Part shown: one piece after another, positions 25,357 through 36,193 of the stretch
How positions within the stretch are numbered: the first letter of the stretch is position 1
How the letters are laid out: each line of letters opens with the position of its first letter
DNA from: Comamonadaceae bacterium M7527
GTDB lineage: Bacteria > Pseudomonadota > Gammaproteobacteria > Burkholderiales > Burkholderiaceae_C
Length of the DNA: 64,000 nucleotides
NCBI GenBank assembly: GCA_021044545.1
Contig: CP087990.1
Span: 744,001 to 808,000 of the forward strand
Direction: 5' to 3'
Position numbers and translations under genes: made by a program
Notes under the pieces: generated by a model
Seen by the model: only the letters and a program-made list of their open reading frames with translations
What the model was told of the DNA's origin: nothing
Databases searched by the model: none

Positions 25357-26007
25357 TCAGGCCACTGTAGGCGCACGGTATAAACCGTTGCGCTCAATGT
25401 AGTGGGCCACTTCAGGTGCTACTTGCTCACGCCATCCGTTGGCACTGGGCTGTTGACCGACCTGCGCTCGGATCGCGGTGGAACTCATGGTGACGGGAGC
25501 GACTGGCAGCAGCTGCACTTGCAAGCCCAAAGCCTGCCACTGCCCCAAGTCATCGGGTGCAGGCGCATCGCTGGCGGATTCGGCCCTGTGGGCCACAGCC
25601 AGCAATACACGACTGGCTATATTTTGCCACTGATGCCAGCTGGTAAACCGCATGAGTTGGTCCCACCCCACAACCAACACCAATTCTGGCGCGATTGCGC
25701 CACGTGTATACCTTTGTTGCAAGGCGTTTAGCGTATCAATGGTGTAGCTGGCACCTTCACGCGTTATCTCGCACGTATCAATGATCGCGCCGGCTATACC
25801 CCCAAATGCCAACTCGGCCATCGCCACGCGGTGAGCCGCCGCAGTGAGCTCTCGCGCCTTGTGCCAGGCGTAGCCGGTGGGCACCATGTGCAAGGCATGC
25901 AAGCCCAAAGACTGAACGGCAGACAAGGCCACGTTGTAGTGCGCTTTATGTGGCGGATCAAAAGAGCCGCCCATCATGCCAATGCGTAAAGGGGTGGCGT
26001 CTGTCAC
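25357..26007 (-). CDS. nadD: Nicotinate-nucleotide adenylyltransferase
   Basis: The 216-residue product has the nucleotidyltransferase motif [19 protein letters not shown], the segment [16 protein letters not shown] and the late motif [11 protein letters not shown]. NadD transfers AMP to nicotinate mononucleotide in NAD synthesis. The ATG overlaps the hemF stop by 4 bases, and rsfS follows after 43 bases, as in many bacteria. Confidence 0.94.
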   Translation of the reverse strand: MTDATPLRIGMMGGSFDPPHKAHYNVALSAVQSLGLHALHMVPTGYAWHKARELTAAAHRVAMAELAFGGIAGAIIDTCEITREGASYTIDTLNALQQRYTRGAIAPELVLVVGWDQLMRFTSWHQWQNIASRVLLAVAHRAESASDAPAPDDLGQWQALGLQVQLLPVAPVTMSSTAIRAQVGQQPSANGWREQVAPEVAHYIERNGLYRAPTVA

Positions 26008-26969
26008 TCGTTAGACGTTGTGGCGTTGGTGCTTGTAGCGTCCAACCAGTCGCGGCGCACCAGAAAGTCGCTCAACAGCTTGGCCTCTGGCGACTGTGGC
26101 TGCGGCGTATTGGCATAAGACCACGACACCATAGGCGGCATGGACAGCAAAATGGATTCTGTACGCCCACCAGACTGCAGGCCAAAGTGTGTACCCCTGT
26201 CCCACACCAGGTTGAACTCTACGTAGCGGCCACGGCGGTACAGCTGGTGGTCACGATTGGCATCGGTGTAGGGGGTGTCCTTGCGGGCCTGTGCAATAGG
26301 CATGTACGCACCGAGAAAGGCGTCGCCTACAGCTTGCATCATCTCAAAACTGCGCTGTGGGCCCAGCTCGGAGAAATCGTCAAAAAACACCCCGCCTACG
26401 CCACGCTGCTCTTGTCTGTGCGCCAAATAAAAATACTCGTCGCACCACGTTTTGAAGCGCGGGTATTTGTCACTGCCAAAGGGCTGCAAAGCATCTGCAC
26501 AGTTTTGGTGAAAGTGCCTGGCATCGTCTTCAAACCCGTAATAAGGTGTTAAATCCATACCACCGCCAAACCAGCATACGGGCTCACCGCCATCTTTTGG
26601 CGTGGCGGCAATCATGCGCACGTTCATATGCACCGTGGGCACAAAGGGGTTGCGCGGGTGAAACACCAGGGACACGCCCATGGCCTCAAAGGGCGCACCG
26701 GCCAACTCGGGCCGGTGTTGCGTAGCAGATGGCGGCAAGGCCGGGCCCGACACATCAGAAAAGCCGCAGCCCGCGCGCTCAAAAACAGGGCCACCTTCAA
26801 GTATCTGTGTAATGCCCTGTCCTTGTAGCTTCTCGCCAGAAGGCTTGCGCCATGAATCGACGGTCACGGTACTGCCATCCAAGACCACCACGGCATCCAT
26901 GATGCGTTGCTGCAGGCCTTTGAGATAGGCACGAACGGCGTCTGGAGAAACAGTGTTTGAAAGCGACAT
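26004..26969 (-). CDS. hemF: Oxygen-dependent coproporphyrinogen-III oxidase
   Basis: The 321-residue product has the HemF segments [56 protein letters not shown] and [20 protein letters not shown]. It converts coproporphyrinogen III to protoporphyrinogen IX using oxygen in heme synthesis, so the organism can live aerobically. It starts 3 bases after the acyltransferase stop and overlaps nadD. Confidence 0.96.
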   Translation of the reverse strand: MSLSNTVSPDAVRAYLKGLQQRIMDAVVVLDGSTVTVDSWRKPSGEKLQGQGITQILEGGPVFERAGCGFSDVSGPALPPSATQHRPELAGAPFEAMGVSLVFHPRNPFVPTVHMNVRMIAATPKDGGEPVCWFGGGMDLTPYYGFEDDARHFHQNCADALQPFGSDKYPRFKTWCDEYFYLAHRQEQRGVGGVFFDDFSELGPQRSFEMMQAVGDAFLGAYMPIAQARKDTPYTDANRDHQLYRRGRYVEFNLVWDRGTHFGLQSGGRTESILLSMPPMVSWSYANTPQPQSPEAKLLSDFLVRRDWLDATSTNATTSNE

Positions 26970-26972
26970 GGT

Positions 26973-27596
26973 TTATAACTTGACGTAAGGCTTGACAGGG
27001 CTTTGCAATTGCGGGCGACAGCCTTGGGCATTGGCCAACACCGCTTCAATGCGGGCAAACTCGGCAAGTGGGTCATCGCCAAGGGGGCGATCCAAGCAGC
27101 CACGCACACCCACTTCCTTGGTGTTGTAGTCAATCACCGCAACAACCAGGGGCACTTTAGTCTCTTGCCACAAGTGGTAAAAGCCCATGCGCCAGCCATT
27201 GACATAACTGCGCGTGCCCTCAGGTGCCAGCACCAGCCAAAAGTCGTCGCTGGCCATCATGTCAGCAGCGGTGTTGTTAACCATGCCATTGGCGCTGCCT
27301 CGGTTCACAGCAATGCCACCTAGCCAGCGTATCCAGCCGCCAAGCACAGGCGCGAGTACCAGGCTGTCTTTGGCCCAGAAACGCACCTGCCAGCCCATGG
27401 CCCACTTGAAACAGATGCCAACTATGAAATCCCAGTTGCTGGTGTGCGGGTACACCACCACAATACCGCGCGGCCCTGGCAGGTCGGCGTCCAGCAACTT
27501 CCAGCCAAACAAAGTGAGCAGCCAGCGCGCCAGCGCACTGCCCTGGCCTTGTGAGGCCGGCTTGCTCAAGCCTGCAATGAGTGGCTTGCTGCTCAT
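26973..27596 (-). CDS. 1-acylglycerol-3-phosphate acyltransferase-like protein
   Basis: The 207-residue protein has the acyltransferase motif HTSNWD (H-x4-D) at about residues 51-56 and the later PEGTRS motif, with hydrophobic segments fitting membrane association. This is the PlsC superfamily, which transfers acyl groups to lysophosphatidate or related lipids. The short length places it in a branch often found next to purD, whose exact acceptor is unsettled. It overlaps the purD end by 4 bases. Confidence 0.87.
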   Translation of the reverse strand: MSSKPLIAGLSKPASQGQGSALARWLLTLFGWKLLDADLPGPRGIVVVYPHTSNWDFIVGICFKWAMGWQVRFWAKDSLVLAPVLGGWIRWLGGIAVNRGSANGMVNNTAADMMASDDFWLVLAPEGTRSYVNGWRMGFYHLWQETKVPLVVAVIDYNTKEVGVRGCLDRPLGDDPLAEFARIEAVLANAQGCRPQLQSPVKPYVKL

Positions 27597-28894
27597 GACA
27601 GCGCCCTGGCACCAATGTCGGTGCGGTATTGGGAGCCAACCAGCTCTATGGAGCGCATGGCCTGGTAAGCCACATCTTGGGCTTGCGCCACGTTGTCAGC
27701 CAACGCACTCACACACAATACGCGTCCACCACTGCTTAGCAGCTGCGTGTCAACGAGGGCCGTACCCGCATGAAACACCATGCACTGCGCACTGTTTGTG
27801 GGCAAGCCGCTGATCACGTCGCCCTTGCGGGGCTTTAGCGGGTAGCCGTTCGCGGCCAACACCACACCAAGTGCCACGCGCTCGTCCCAATCGAGTACCA
27901 GGTCGTTGAACTCACCCTTGGCGCCTGCCAGCAGCACCTGGCCCAGGTCTGATTGCAAGCGCATCAAAATTGGCTGCGTTTCTGGGTCGCCCATACGGCA
28001 GTTGAACTCTAGTGTCTTGATATCGCCATCAGGCGCAATCATCAAACCGGCGTATAAAAACCCGGTAAAGGTGATGCCATCTTTAGCCATGCCGCGCACC
28101 GTAGGCCAAATGACCTGATCCATGGCCTTGTCGAACACCGCTTGCGTCACCACAGGCGCTGGCGAATACGCGCCCATACCGCCTGTGTTGGGGCCTTGAT
28201 CGTTGTCCAGCAAACGCTTGTGGTCTTGGCTGGTGGCCATGGGCACCACTTGCGTACCGTCCACCATCACAATGAAACTTGCCTCTTCACCCAGCAGACA
28301 TTCCTCAATGACCACGCGTGCGCCATCGGCGTTGTGCGCCACACCCAGGCTGTTGTCGCCAAGCATGTCGTCCACCGCGGCGTGACCTTGCTCTGGCGTG
28401 GCAGCAACCACCACGCCCTTGCCGGCGGCCAAGCCATCGGCTTTCACCACGATAGGTGCACCCATGGTGTCTATGTAGGCATGTGCCTGCGCAGCGTCTG
28501 TAAAGGTCTCAAACGCCGCGGTTGGAATACCGTGACGCTGCATAAACGCCTTGGAAAACGCCTTGGAACTCTCCAGCTGAGCCGCCGCCTTCGTAGGGCC
28601 AAAAATGGCCAAGCCATTGGCACGAAACAAATCAACGACACCGCTGGCCAAAGGCGCCTCTGGCCCCACGACTGTCAGGTCAATCTGGTTGGCTTTGGCC
28701 CATGCACACAACTGGTCGTTGTCGGCTATGGCAATGTTGGTGAGCTTGGGGTCAAGTGCGGTGCCGCCATTGCCAGGAGCCACAAACACTTGCGCCACGC
28801 TGGCACTGTTGGCCAGCTTCCAGGCCAAGGCGTGCTCTCGCCCGCCGCCGCCAATAACCAATACCTTTAGTTCTTGCATGCTGTTGTCAGTCAA
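27593..28894 (-). CDS. purD: Phosphoribosylamine--glycine ligase
   Basis: The 433-residue enzyme starts MTDNSMQELKVLVIGGGGRE (a second ATG at 28879 is also possible) and has the ATP-grasp segments APIVVKADGLAAGKGVVVA, DHKRLLDNDQGPNTGGMGAYSPAP and LEFNCRMGDPETQPIL. PurD makes glycinamide ribonucleotide, the second step of purine synthesis. yebC lies 15 bases upstream, and the acyltransferase gene overlaps its end. Confidence 0.96.
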   Translation of the reverse strand: MTDNSMQELKVLVIGGGGREHALAWKLANSASVAQVFVAPGNGGTALDPKLTNIAIADNDQLCAWAKANQIDLTVVGPEAPLASGVVDLFRANGLAIFGPTKAAAQLESSKAFSKAFMQRHGIPTAAFETFTDAAQAHAYIDTMGAPIVVKADGLAAGKGVVVAATPEQGHAAVDDMLGDNSLGVAHNADGARVVIEECLLGEEASFIVMVDGTQVVPMATSQDHKRLLDNDQGPNTGGMGAYSPAPVVTQAVFDKAMDQVIWPTVRGMAKDGITFTGFLYAGLMIAPDGDIKTLEFNCRMGDPETQPILMRLQSDLGQVLLAGAKGEFNDLVLDWDERVALGVVLAANGYPLKPRKGDVISGLPTNSAQCMVFHAGTALVDTQLLSSGGRVLCVSALADNVAQAQDVAYQAMRSIELVGSQYRTDIGARALS

Positions 28895-28909
28895 CGTTAT
28901 AAACTGGCT

Positions 28910-29641
28910 TTATTCGCCCAAATCCAAAGCGGCATTGTGGAAAACGTCTTGCACATCGTCCAAGTCTTCCAGCATGTCTAGCAGCTTTTGCATGCGCTGC
29001 GCATCCTCGCCAGCTATCTCTATGGTGTTTTCGGCGCGCATGGTGACTTCAGCCACTTCGGGCTCGCAACCTGCATCGACCAAAGCGGCTTTCACCGCCT
29101 CAAAGTCGCTGGGTGCGCACAGCACCTCAATCGCGCCATCATCATCAGACAGCACGTCTTGCGCGCCGGCTTCCAGCGCCAACTCCATCACCTTGTCTTC
29201 GTCTGTGCCCGGCGCAAACACCAGCTGGCCCACATGCTTGAACTGAAACGCCACTGAGCCTTCAGTGCCCAGGTTGCCGCCATGCTTGCTCAGCGCGTGG
29301 CGCACCGCCGCAACCGTGCGCACCTTGTTGTCTGTCATGGTGTCGATGATGACGGCAGCGCCTGCAATACCGTAGCCCTCGTAGCGAATCTCTTCGTAGT
29401 TCACGCCTTCGAGGTTGCCCGTGGCCTTATCTATGTTGCGCTTGATGGTGTCAGCCGGCATGTTGGCGGCCTTGGCCTTGTCAATGGCCAGTCGCAATCT
29501 AGGGTTGGCGTCCAGGTCCGCACCACCGTGGCGCGCTGCCACCATGATTTCGCGAATCACGCGTGTCCACACTTTGCCGCGCTTTTCGTCTTGGCGGCCT
29601 TTTCTGTGCTGAATATTGGCCCATTTGCTATGACCTGCCAT
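28910..29641 (-). CDS. yebC: YebC/PmpR family regulatory protein
   Basis: ATG 29641 gives [21 protein letters not shown], the invariant YebC start, with AGAGGA a few bases upstream; a longer reading from 29722 is not supported. The 243-residue product has the usual three-domain pattern ([30 protein letters not shown]). The family acts as DNA-binding regulators, and some members help translation of proline-rich stretches. It heads the purD group. Confidence 0.94.
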   Translation of the reverse strand: MAGHSKWANIQHRKGRQDEKRGKVWTRVIREIMVAARHGGADLDANPRLRLAIDKAKAANMPADTIKRNIDKATGNLEGVNYEEIRYEGYGIAGAAVIIDTMTDNKVRTVAAVRHALSKHGGNLGTEGSVAFQFKHVGQLVFAPGTDEDKVMELALEAGAQDVLSDDDGAIEVLCAPSDFEAVKAALVDAGCEPEVAEVTMRAENTIEIAGEDAQRMQKLLDMLEDLDDVQDVFHNAALDLGE

Positions 29642-29909
29642 GAAAAATCCTCTTAATTGCAGTAGTTGTAATGCATTCACCAAAGCCGCAACAACCATCC
29701 CGGTTGCACGTGCTGTTAACACGCCATTGTACTTTCGAGGTTGACCTGACCATGTTGGCCAGGATGCACGCCTACGCCCTCATCGTCGCCCAAGCCAGCA
29801 ACATGAAAACCACACGGGCGCAACCCCAACAGGAAAAAGGCAACATAGGGGCTGGCTTGCTGCGCAGGCACAACGCTGATTATTTAAAATCGTCAAACGC
29901 CAACCATTT

Positions 29910-30398
29910 ATGAAACAACTTGTGCAACTACTCATCATCATGCTCATCGCCATTCCTATCCTGCTGGTAGTTGCCGGTCAGCTCGGCATGCTCAGCGGCT
30001 CAATGCCCAACAATTTGGGCGTGAACGACGGCAAACTGAAAGGCTTATCGGCTACGCGCAACAGCGTGAGCTCACAAGCCAATCTATACCCTGACCACCC
30101 CATGCGCAGCTACGCAGACCTGGAGCCGTTGCCGCTTGTGGGCGATGCAAAAGCGTCTATGGCCAAGCTGGTCACCACGCTAAAGGCCACCGCAGGCGTG
30201 AGCATAGAGGAGCAGCGCGACGACTACATACGCGCGCAAGCCCGCACCAAACTACTGGGCTTTGTCGATGACCTGGAGTTTTGGCTCAACAAGGACGCCG
30301 GCTACATCGACGTGCGCAGTGCATCCCGTTTGGGCCGCGAAGACTTTGGCGTCAACCGCAAACGCCTGGAAACCCTGCGCGCCGCATACCTGCAATAG
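29910..30398 (+). CDS. DUF1499 domain protein, exported or membrane-anchored
   Basis: The 162-residue product has one N-terminal hydrophobic segment (residues about 5-25), followed by a DUF1499-type domain (KLKGLSATRNSVSSQA, VTTLKATAGVSI, ATRTKLLGFVDDLEF-like strand, DVRSASRLGREDFGVNRKR). No function is established for the family. It stands alone between divergent yebC and convergent clpA and shares the terminator at 30469-30497. Confidence 0.85.
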   Translation: MKQLVQLLIIMLIAIPILLVVAGQLGMLSGSMPNNLGVNDGKLKGLSATRNSVSSQANLYPDHPMRSYADLEPLPLVGDAKASMAKLVTTLKATAGVSIEEQRDDYIRAQARTKLLGFVDDLEFWLNKDAGYIDVRSASRLGREDFGVNRKRLETLRAAYLQ

Positions 30399-30468
30399 CC
30401 CAGGGCTGTGGTCCTGTGGCATGCCCCGGGATACACCCCACTAAGCCACACAAGCCCTGTCAAATAAA

Positions 30469-30497
30469 AAAGCCGCTGGCAACACACCAGCGGCTTT
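30469..30497. terminator. Hairpin terminator between DUF1499 gene and clpA
   Basis: An 11-bp perfect stem (AAAGCCGCTGG/CCAGCGGCTTT) with a 7-nt loop has an A-rich run on the clpA-distal side, giving a U tract for minus-strand transcripts ending after clpA. It can also stop plus-strand transcription from the DUF1499 gene. Confidence 0.85.
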
Positions 30498-30522
30498 GGG
30501 ATCAGGCTACCAAGCCAGCTGA

Positions 30523-32838
30523 TCAATCAGCCGTAGACTCCTCAGCCTTGGGCGCTTTGCCCTTCTTCTCTGCTGGCGTAATGTCCAGCAAAACCGCATC
30601 CTTGTCGTCAAGGTCCACGCTCAAGCGGCCACCATCCACCAAACGGCCAAACAGCAACTCGTCTGCCAAGGCCTTGCGAATCATGTCCTGAATGAGGCGC
30701 TGCATGGGGCGAGCGCCCATGAGTGGGTCAAAGCCCTTCTTGGCCAGGTGCTTGCGCACCGTATCGGTGAAGGTGACCTCCACTTTCTTTTCACCCAACT
30801 GCGTTTCGAGTTCAAGCAAGAACTTGTCGACCACGCGCAGGATAATGTTTTCGTCAAGCGCCTTGAAGCTCACGATGGCGTCCAAGCGGTTGCGGAACTC
30901 TGGCGTGAACAAGCGCTTGATATCCCCCATTTCGTCGCCAGACTGGCGCGCAGTGGTAAAGCCAATGGTGGACTTGCTCATGGTTTCAGCGCCCGCATTG
31001 GTGGTCATGATGATGATCACGTTACGGAAGTCTGCCTTGCGCCCGTTGTTGTCTGTGAGTGTGCCGTGGTCCATCACTTGCAACAACACGTTGAACACGT
31101 CTGGGTGTGCTTTTTCGATTTCGTCCAGCAACAACACGCAATGCGGCTTTTTGGTGACGGCTTCGGTCAGCAAGCCACCCTGATCAAAACCCACATAGCC
31201 TGGGGGCGCGCCAATAAGGCGGCTCACCGCGTGGCGCTCCATGTACTCGCTCATGTCAAAGCGAATGAGCTCAATGCCCATGATGTAGGCCAACTGCTTG
31301 GCTGCTTCGGTTTTGCCCACACCCGTAGGGCCACTGAACAAAAAGGAACCAATGGGTTTATCGGTTTTACCCAGTCCGGAGCGTGCCATTTTCACGCTGG
31401 AGGCCAAGGCTTCAAGCGCATTGTCTTGACCAAACACAACGCTCTTGAGGTCGCGCTCAAGGGTCTTGAGTTTGCCTTTGTCGTCGTTGGACACGTTGGC
31501 TGGCGGAATACGCGCAATCTTGGCCACAATGTCTTCGATTTCAGCTTTGCTAATGGTCTTCTTGCGCTTGCTAGGTACCAAAATACGCTGGGCCGCACCC
31601 GCCTCGTCTATCACGTCAATCGCCTTGTCAGGCAACTGGCGGTCGTTGATGTACTTGGCGCTGAGCTCTGCGGCGGCTTGCAAGGCAGCAACGGCGTACT
31701 TCACGTTGTGGTGCTCTTCAAAGCGCGACTTCAAACCCTTGAGAATATCGACTGTTTCAGACACGGTGGGCTCAACAACGTCTACCTTCTGGAATCGACG
31801 AGACAACGCCGCGTCTTTCTCGAAAATACCGCGGTACTCGGTGAAGGTGGTTGCGCCTATGCACTTGAGCTGGCCGCTGGACAGCGCGGGCTTGAGCAGG
31901 TTGGACGCGTCCATGGTGCCGCCAGAGGCCGCACCCGCGCCAATCAGCGTGTGAATTTCATCGATAAACAACACCGCATTGGGCTTGTCCTTGAGGGATT
32001 TGAGCACGCCCTTTAAGCGTTGCTCAAAGTCACCGCGGTACTTGGTGCCGGCCAGCAATGCCCCCATGTCCAGTGAATACACATTGGCCTCAGCCAATAC
32101 TTCGGGCACCAAGCCCTCTGTGATACGCCATGCCAGGCCCTCTGCAATGGCCGTCTTGCCCACGCCAGCCTCACCCACCAGCAGCGGATTGTTTTTGCGG
32201 CGGCGGCACAGGATTTGTATGGTGCGCTCCACCTCGTACTCGCGGCCAATAAGCGGATCAATCTTGCCCTCTTTGGCTTGTTGGTTCAGGTTGACAGTGA
32301 ACTGCTCAAGCGCAGACTGCTTTTCCGAGCGTTCGCCACCGGGCGCTGCTGCGGTCTCTTCGCCTGCAGCCTCTTCAGCCTTGCCCGCTTCGGGCGGGTC
32401 ACTCTTGCGAATGCCGTGGGCAATAAAGTTCACCACGTCTAAACGTGTCACACCTTGCTGGTGCAAGTAGTACACAGCGTGCGAGTCTTTTTCACCAAAT
32501 ATGGCGACCAGCACATTGGCACCCGTGACCTCTTTTTTGCCACTGCCAGTGCTTTGCACATGCATGATGGCGCGCTGGATCACACGCTGGAAACCCAGCG
32601 TGGGCTGGGTGTCTACGTCGTCAGTGCCTGCAACTTGCGGCGTGTTGTCCTTGATGAATTTCGTCAGCGATTTACGCAAATCATCCACGTTTGCGGAACA
32701 GGCCTTTAACACCTCGGACGCGCTGGGGTTGTCTAGCAAAGCCAGCAACAGGTGCTCCACGGTGATGAATTCATGGCGTTGCTGTCTGGCCTCAACAAAG
32801 GCCATGTGCAAACTGACTTCAAGTTCTTGGGCGATCAT
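30523..32838 (-). CDS. clpA: ATP-dependent Clp protease ATP-binding subunit ClpA
   Basis: The 771-residue unfoldase has the N-terminal Clp repeat domain (MIAQELEVSLHMAFVEARQQ), two AAA+ modules with Walker A motifs GEAGVGKTAIAEGLA and GPTGVGKTEAAKQLA, and the ClpP-docking region around KSTIGF. With ClpP it degrades ssrA-tagged and N-degron proteins. GAGGA precedes the ATG. A charged, Ala/Glu-rich linker (about residues 150-180) separates the N domain and first AAA+ module. clpS is 174 bases upstream in the same direction. Confidence 0.97.
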   Translation of the reverse strand: MIAQELEVSLHMAFVEARQQRHEFITVEHLLLALLDNPSASEVLKACSANVDDLRKSLTKFIKDNTPQVAGTDDVDTQPTLGFQRVIQRAIMHVQSTGSGKKEVTGANVLVAIFGEKDSHAVYYLHQQGVTRLDVVNFIAHGIRKSDPPEAGKAEEAAGEETAAAPGGERSEKQSALEQFTVNLNQQAKEGKIDPLIGREYEVERTIQILCRRRKNNPLLVGEAGVGKTAIAEGLAWRITEGLVPEVLAEANVYSLDMGALLAGTKYRGDFEQRLKGVLKSLKDKPNAVLFIDEIHTLIGAGAASGGTMDASNLLKPALSSGQLKCIGATTFTEYRGIFEKDAALSRRFQKVDVVEPTVSETVDILKGLKSRFEEHHNVKYAVAALQAAAELSAKYINDRQLPDKAIDVIDEAGAAQRILVPSKRKKTISKAEIEDIVAKIARIPPANVSNDDKGKLKTLERDLKSVVFGQDNALEALASSVKMARSGLGKTDKPIGSFLFSGPTGVGKTEAAKQLAYIMGIELIRFDMSEYMERHAVSRLIGAPPGYVGFDQGGLLTEAVTKKPHCVLLLDEIEKAHPDVFNVLLQVMDHGTLTDNNGRKADFRNVIIIMTTNAGAETMSKSTIGFTTARQSGDEMGDIKRLFTPEFRNRLDAIVSFKALDENIILRVVDKFLLELETQLGEKKVEVTFTDTVRKHLAKKGFDPLMGARPMQRLIQDMIRKALADELLFGRLVDGGRLSVDLDDKDAVLLDITPAEKKGKAPKAEESTAD

Positions 32839-33012
32839 TTGAATTCCTCACGGCTGCGTTTAGTTCTGAAATTGACTGTACGCGAGATTGATAGACACAG
32901 TATGCCCATAGGTACTAGGTGGGGTGCGAAGCTGTGAATTCAACCGCACAGCACCTATTGGCAATGGCACACAAAAGCCTTGTTGACATCTTAGACCCAA
33001 CCGCTTTGGGCC

Positions 33013-33369
33013 TCAGGTCTGTGGTGCAGGTTCAGCCACGCATTGCAAGGGATGGCCTGCCTCTCTGGACTGCGCGGCCACCTGCTCTACCTTGGTGTTG
33101 GCAATATCCCTAGGGAAAACCCCACAAATACCTTTGCCCTCCAGGTGGATTTTGAGCATGATTTGTGTGGCAGTTTCGCGGTCTTTGTTGAAAAACTCCT
33201 GAATCACAAACACCACAAACTCCATGGGCGTAAAGTCATCATTCAGCAGCACCACCTGGTACATGCTGGGCGGCTTTATTTGCTGCGCCACGCGGTCTAG
33301 CACCAACGCGTCATCACCACCTGTGTGGGGCGGCTGCGCGGGGACAATGGGTTGATTTTGTTTTGGCAT
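33013..33369 (-). CDS. clpS: ClpS adaptor
   Basis: ATG 33369 ([20 protein letters not shown]) gives 118 residues with the ClpS core [20 protein letters not shown] and the segment [20 protein letters not shown]. ClpS delivers N-degron substrates to ClpA. An upstream start at 33468 is not supported by family length. Placement just before clpA is standard. Confidence 0.95.
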   Translation of the reverse strand: MPKQNQPIVPAQPPHTGGDDALVLDRVAQQIKPPSMYQVVLLNDDFTPMEFVVFVIQEFFNKDRETATQIMLKIHLEGKGICGVFPRDIANTKVEQVAAQSREAGHPLQCVAEPAPQT

Positions 33370-33473
33370 TGGTCCAATTTTAGCTGGGCTGTGCCGATGT
33401 TGCTGCGCGCAGGGGCAATTGCGCTGGCGGCAACAAACAGCGCCACATACCTGGGGCGAAAAGCCCATAAAAA

Positions 33474-33500
33474 AAGCCCAACACCGACAGTGTTGGGCTT
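33474..33500 (-). terminator. Intrinsic terminator after icd
   Basis: An 11-bp perfect stem (AAGCCCAACAC/GTGTTGGGCTT) with a 5-nt loop is followed on the minus strand by seven T. It ends transcription from icd before clpS. Confidence 0.9.
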
Positions 33501-33536
33501 ATTGCAAGGCCAAAGCCTTTGCCTGCAATCAATGGC

Positions 33537-34790
33537 TTACATGTTTTTAATCATGACTTCGCCAAAGCCTGAGCATGACACTTGTGTGGCGCCATCCATC
33601 AAACGTGCAAAGTCGTAAGTCACTTGCTTGGAGTCAATCGACTTGCCCATTGAAGCGATGATGAGGTCAGCAGCCTCCACCCAGCCCATGTGACGCAGCA
33701 TCATTTCGGCAGACAAGATCTCAGAGCCGGGGTTGACGTAGTCTTTGCCAGCATACTTGGGCGCTGTGCCGTGTGTGGCTTCAAACATGGCAATGGTGTC
33801 AGACAAGTTGGCACCCGGGGCAATACCGATACCACCAACCTGTGCGGCCAAGGCATCCGACACATAGTCACCGTTGAGGTTCAATGTGGCAATCACGCTG
33901 TACTCGGCAGGACGCAACAAGATTTGCTGCAAGAAGGCATCAGCGATGCTGTCTTTCACAATGATGTCGTTGCCAGTCTTTGGGTTTTTAAACTTGCACC
34001 AGGGGCCGCCGTCGATCAACTCGGCGCCAAACTCTTTTTGTGCCAGACCATAAGCCCAGTCACGGAAGCCACCTTCGGTGAACTTCATGATGTTGCCTTT
34101 GTGCACAATGGTCACGCTGGGCTTGTCGTTGTCAATAGCGTACTGAATGGCTTTGCGCACCAAACGCTCTGTACCCTCACGCGACACGGGCTTGATGCCA
34201 ATACCGGATGTGTTGGGGAAACGAATCTTGGTCACGCCAAATTCGTCCTGCAAAATCTTGATGAGCTTCTTGGCTTTATCGCTTTCGGCTTCAAACTCAA
34301 CGCCTGCGTAAATATCTTCTGAGTTTTCACGGAAGATCACCATGTCTGTTTTCTCAGGGTTCTTCAACGGGCTGGGCACGCCGTCAAAGTAACGCACTGG
34401 GCGCAAACAAACGTACAAATCCAGCTCCTGGCGCAAAGCCACGTTCAATGAGCGAATACCGCCGCCAACTGGCGTGGTCAGTGGGCCCTTGATAGACACC
34501 ACGTAGTCGCGTACAGCAGACAGCGTCTCTTCTGGCAACCACACGTCTGGTCCGTAAATATTGGTGGACTTTTCGCCTGCGTAGACTTCCATCCAGTGGA
34601 TTTGGCGCTTGCCGCCGTAGGCCTTGGCCACAGCTGCATCAACCACCTTCAACATCACGGGTGTGATGTCCATACCAGTGCCGTCACCTTCAATAAAAGG
34701 GATGATGGGCTGGTCTGGCACGTTCAAAGACATGTCGGCGTTGACGGTGATTTTTTGGCCTTGGCTAGGCACCTTGATGTGCTGGTACAT
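33537..34790 (-). CDS. icd: NADP-dependent isocitrate dehydrogenase
   Basis: The 417-residue enzyme has the substrate-binding serine region [20 protein letters not shown], the [16 protein letters not shown] segment, and [19 protein letters not shown] near the cofactor site. The length and motifs are of the E. coli Icd type, which is NADP-specific and can be regulated by phosphorylation of the serine. It acts in the TCA cycle. It stands alone with its own terminator. Confidence 0.96.
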   Translation of the reverse strand: MYQHIKVPSQGQKITVNADMSLNVPDQPIIPFIEGDGTGMDITPVMLKVVDAAVAKAYGGKRQIHWMEVYAGEKSTNIYGPDVWLPEETLSAVRDYVVSIKGPLTTPVGGGIRSLNVALRQELDLYVCLRPVRYFDGVPSPLKNPEKTDMVIFRENSEDIYAGVEFEAESDKAKKLIKILQDEFGVTKIRFPNTSGIGIKPVSREGTERLVRKAIQYAIDNDKPSVTIVHKGNIMKFTEGGFRDWAYGLAQKEFGAELIDGGPWCKFKNPKTGNDIIVKDSIADAFLQQILLRPAEYSVIATLNLNGDYVSDALAAQVGGIGIAPGANLSDTIAMFEATHGTAPKYAGKDYVNPGSEILSAEMMLRHMGWVEAADLIIASMGKSIDSKQVTYDFARLMDGATQVSCSGFGEVMIKNM

Positions 34791-34939
34791 GCGCGATAAG
34801 TCTCCGGTAAGAGCGGTTGCGGTAAATTCGTGCGAGCCGAGTTGCTCGCAGCCCGCTATTTTATCCTTAATTCTTGTATAAGACTGACGCCAGGTGCACT
34901 CAATCGCCTCTGGGCGCCTGGCTCATTTATGATGCCCAC

Positions 34940-35401
34940 ATGACCACCAACATGCACAAATCGCTTTGTCGTCTTCGCCTGTGGCTATGCAGCGCAGTGC
35001 TGGCTTGTTATGGGCCGGCATGGGCGGACACGGCGCAATTGGACTTGCCCAGGGTTGAGCTGCGCGCGGGCATGCACCGCATCGACGCCCAGGTAGCGCA
35101 AACACCGCAGACACGTGCAACAGGCCTTATGCACCGCCAAAGCATGCCAGACCAGGAAGGCATGCTGTTTGTGTTTGAGCGCCCGGACATGGTGTGCTTT
35201 TGGATGAAAAACACCCTTATTGCCCTGTCTGCCGCTTTCATTGCAGACGACGGACGCATTGTGAACATTGCCGACATGGCACCCCAAACCACAGAGCCCC
35301 ACTGCACCAAAGAGCCCGTGCGCTTTGTGCTTGAGATGAATAAAGGCTGGTTTGCCAAGCGCGGCCTGGGCGCCGGTAGCCGCATTGGTGGTTTGAACTG
35401 A
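34940..35401 (+). CDS. DUF192 family exported protein
   Basis: I take ATG 34940 (MTTNMHKSLCRLRLWLCSAV), giving 153 residues with a signal peptide ending in AWA and a complete DUF192 domain: RATGLMHRQSMPDQEGMLFV, FWMKNTLIALSAAFI, VLEMNKGWFAKRGLGAG. The family function is not established. It is divergent from icd, with a TTGTATAAG promoter-like box upstream at about 34874. Confidence 0.88.
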   Translation: MTTNMHKSLCRLRLWLCSAVLACYGPAWADTAQLDLPRVELRAGMHRIDAQVAQTPQTRATGLMHRQSMPDQEGMLFVFERPDMVCFWMKNTLIALSAAFIADDGRIVNIADMAPQTTEPHCTKEPVRFVLEMNKGWFAKRGLGAGSRIGGLN

Positions 35402-35418
35402 CACCCCACCGCGCGGCC

Positions 35419-36191
35419 TCACACCATCTCGTCCAAACGCGCCAACTGATAGCCTGCGGCCTGCAGCGCACGGCCTACAGCAGCGGCGCTCGCCACGGCC
35501 TGAGGGTTATCGCCGTGCACACAAATACTGTGTATGGCTGTGGGTAGGCATTTGCCGCTATGGGCCACAATGCCGCCCGCCTCCAACATGCGAAGAACGT
35601 GTGCAACCGTCTCTTGCTCGCCATGCACCATGGCGTGCCCCATTGCCCTGGGCGTGAGTTGGCCGTCGTCTTGATAGCTTCTATCTGCAAACACCTCAAT
35701 GGCGTGTCTGGCCTGTTGCAACTGGGCGGCTTGCAGCAGGGCCGAACACGCGGGTGCCAGCACAATGAGTTGGGGTCTATTTGTTGCACCGCCGACACGA
35801 TCACTGTGGCCATATTGAGGTCGGCGCAAGCCATGTTGTTCATGGCGCCATGTGGCTTGACATGGCTTAGCGTCTTGCCAGCTGCTTTGGCAAATGCCTG
35901 CAAAGCACCCACTTGATAGGTCACAACGGCACTCAACTCCGCATTGCCAAGCGTCATGGGCCGTCGCCCAAACCCTTGCAAATCGGCAAACGAAGGGTGC
36001 GCGCCAATACTGACGTCGTTTTTCACAGCATGCGCCACGGTGTTGGCCATATGCAGCGGGTCACCCGCATGAAAGCCGCAGGCAATATTGGCGCTGCGCA
36101 CTATTTGCAGCAATGCGGCGTCATCACCCATGCGCCACGCGCCATAGCTCTCGCCCAGGTCGGCGTTGAGGTTGATCAGTTGTTGGGCCAC
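35419..36191 (-). CDS. pxpA: 5-oxoprolinase subunit PxpA (LamB/YcsF), frameshifted
   Basis: The N-terminal part (LINLNADLGESYGAWRMGDD, ANIACGFHAGDP, IGAHPSFADLQGFGRR, VKPHGAMNNMA) and the C-terminal part (PACSALLQAAQ, VFADRSYQDDGQLTPR, ICVHGDNPQA) are in different frames. One missing base in the G4 run 35772-35775 (C on the coding strand) restores QQIDPQLIVLAP and 257 residues. PxpA, with PxpB and PxpC, opens 5-oxoproline to glutamate using ATP. It is the last gene of the TRAP-pxp operon. Confidence 0.88.
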
Positions 36192-36193
36192 GC

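Noticed and set aside
30748..32016. 422-codon plus-strand ORF opposite clpA
   Set aside because: It is an antisense shadow of a strongly conserved gene in GC-rich DNA.
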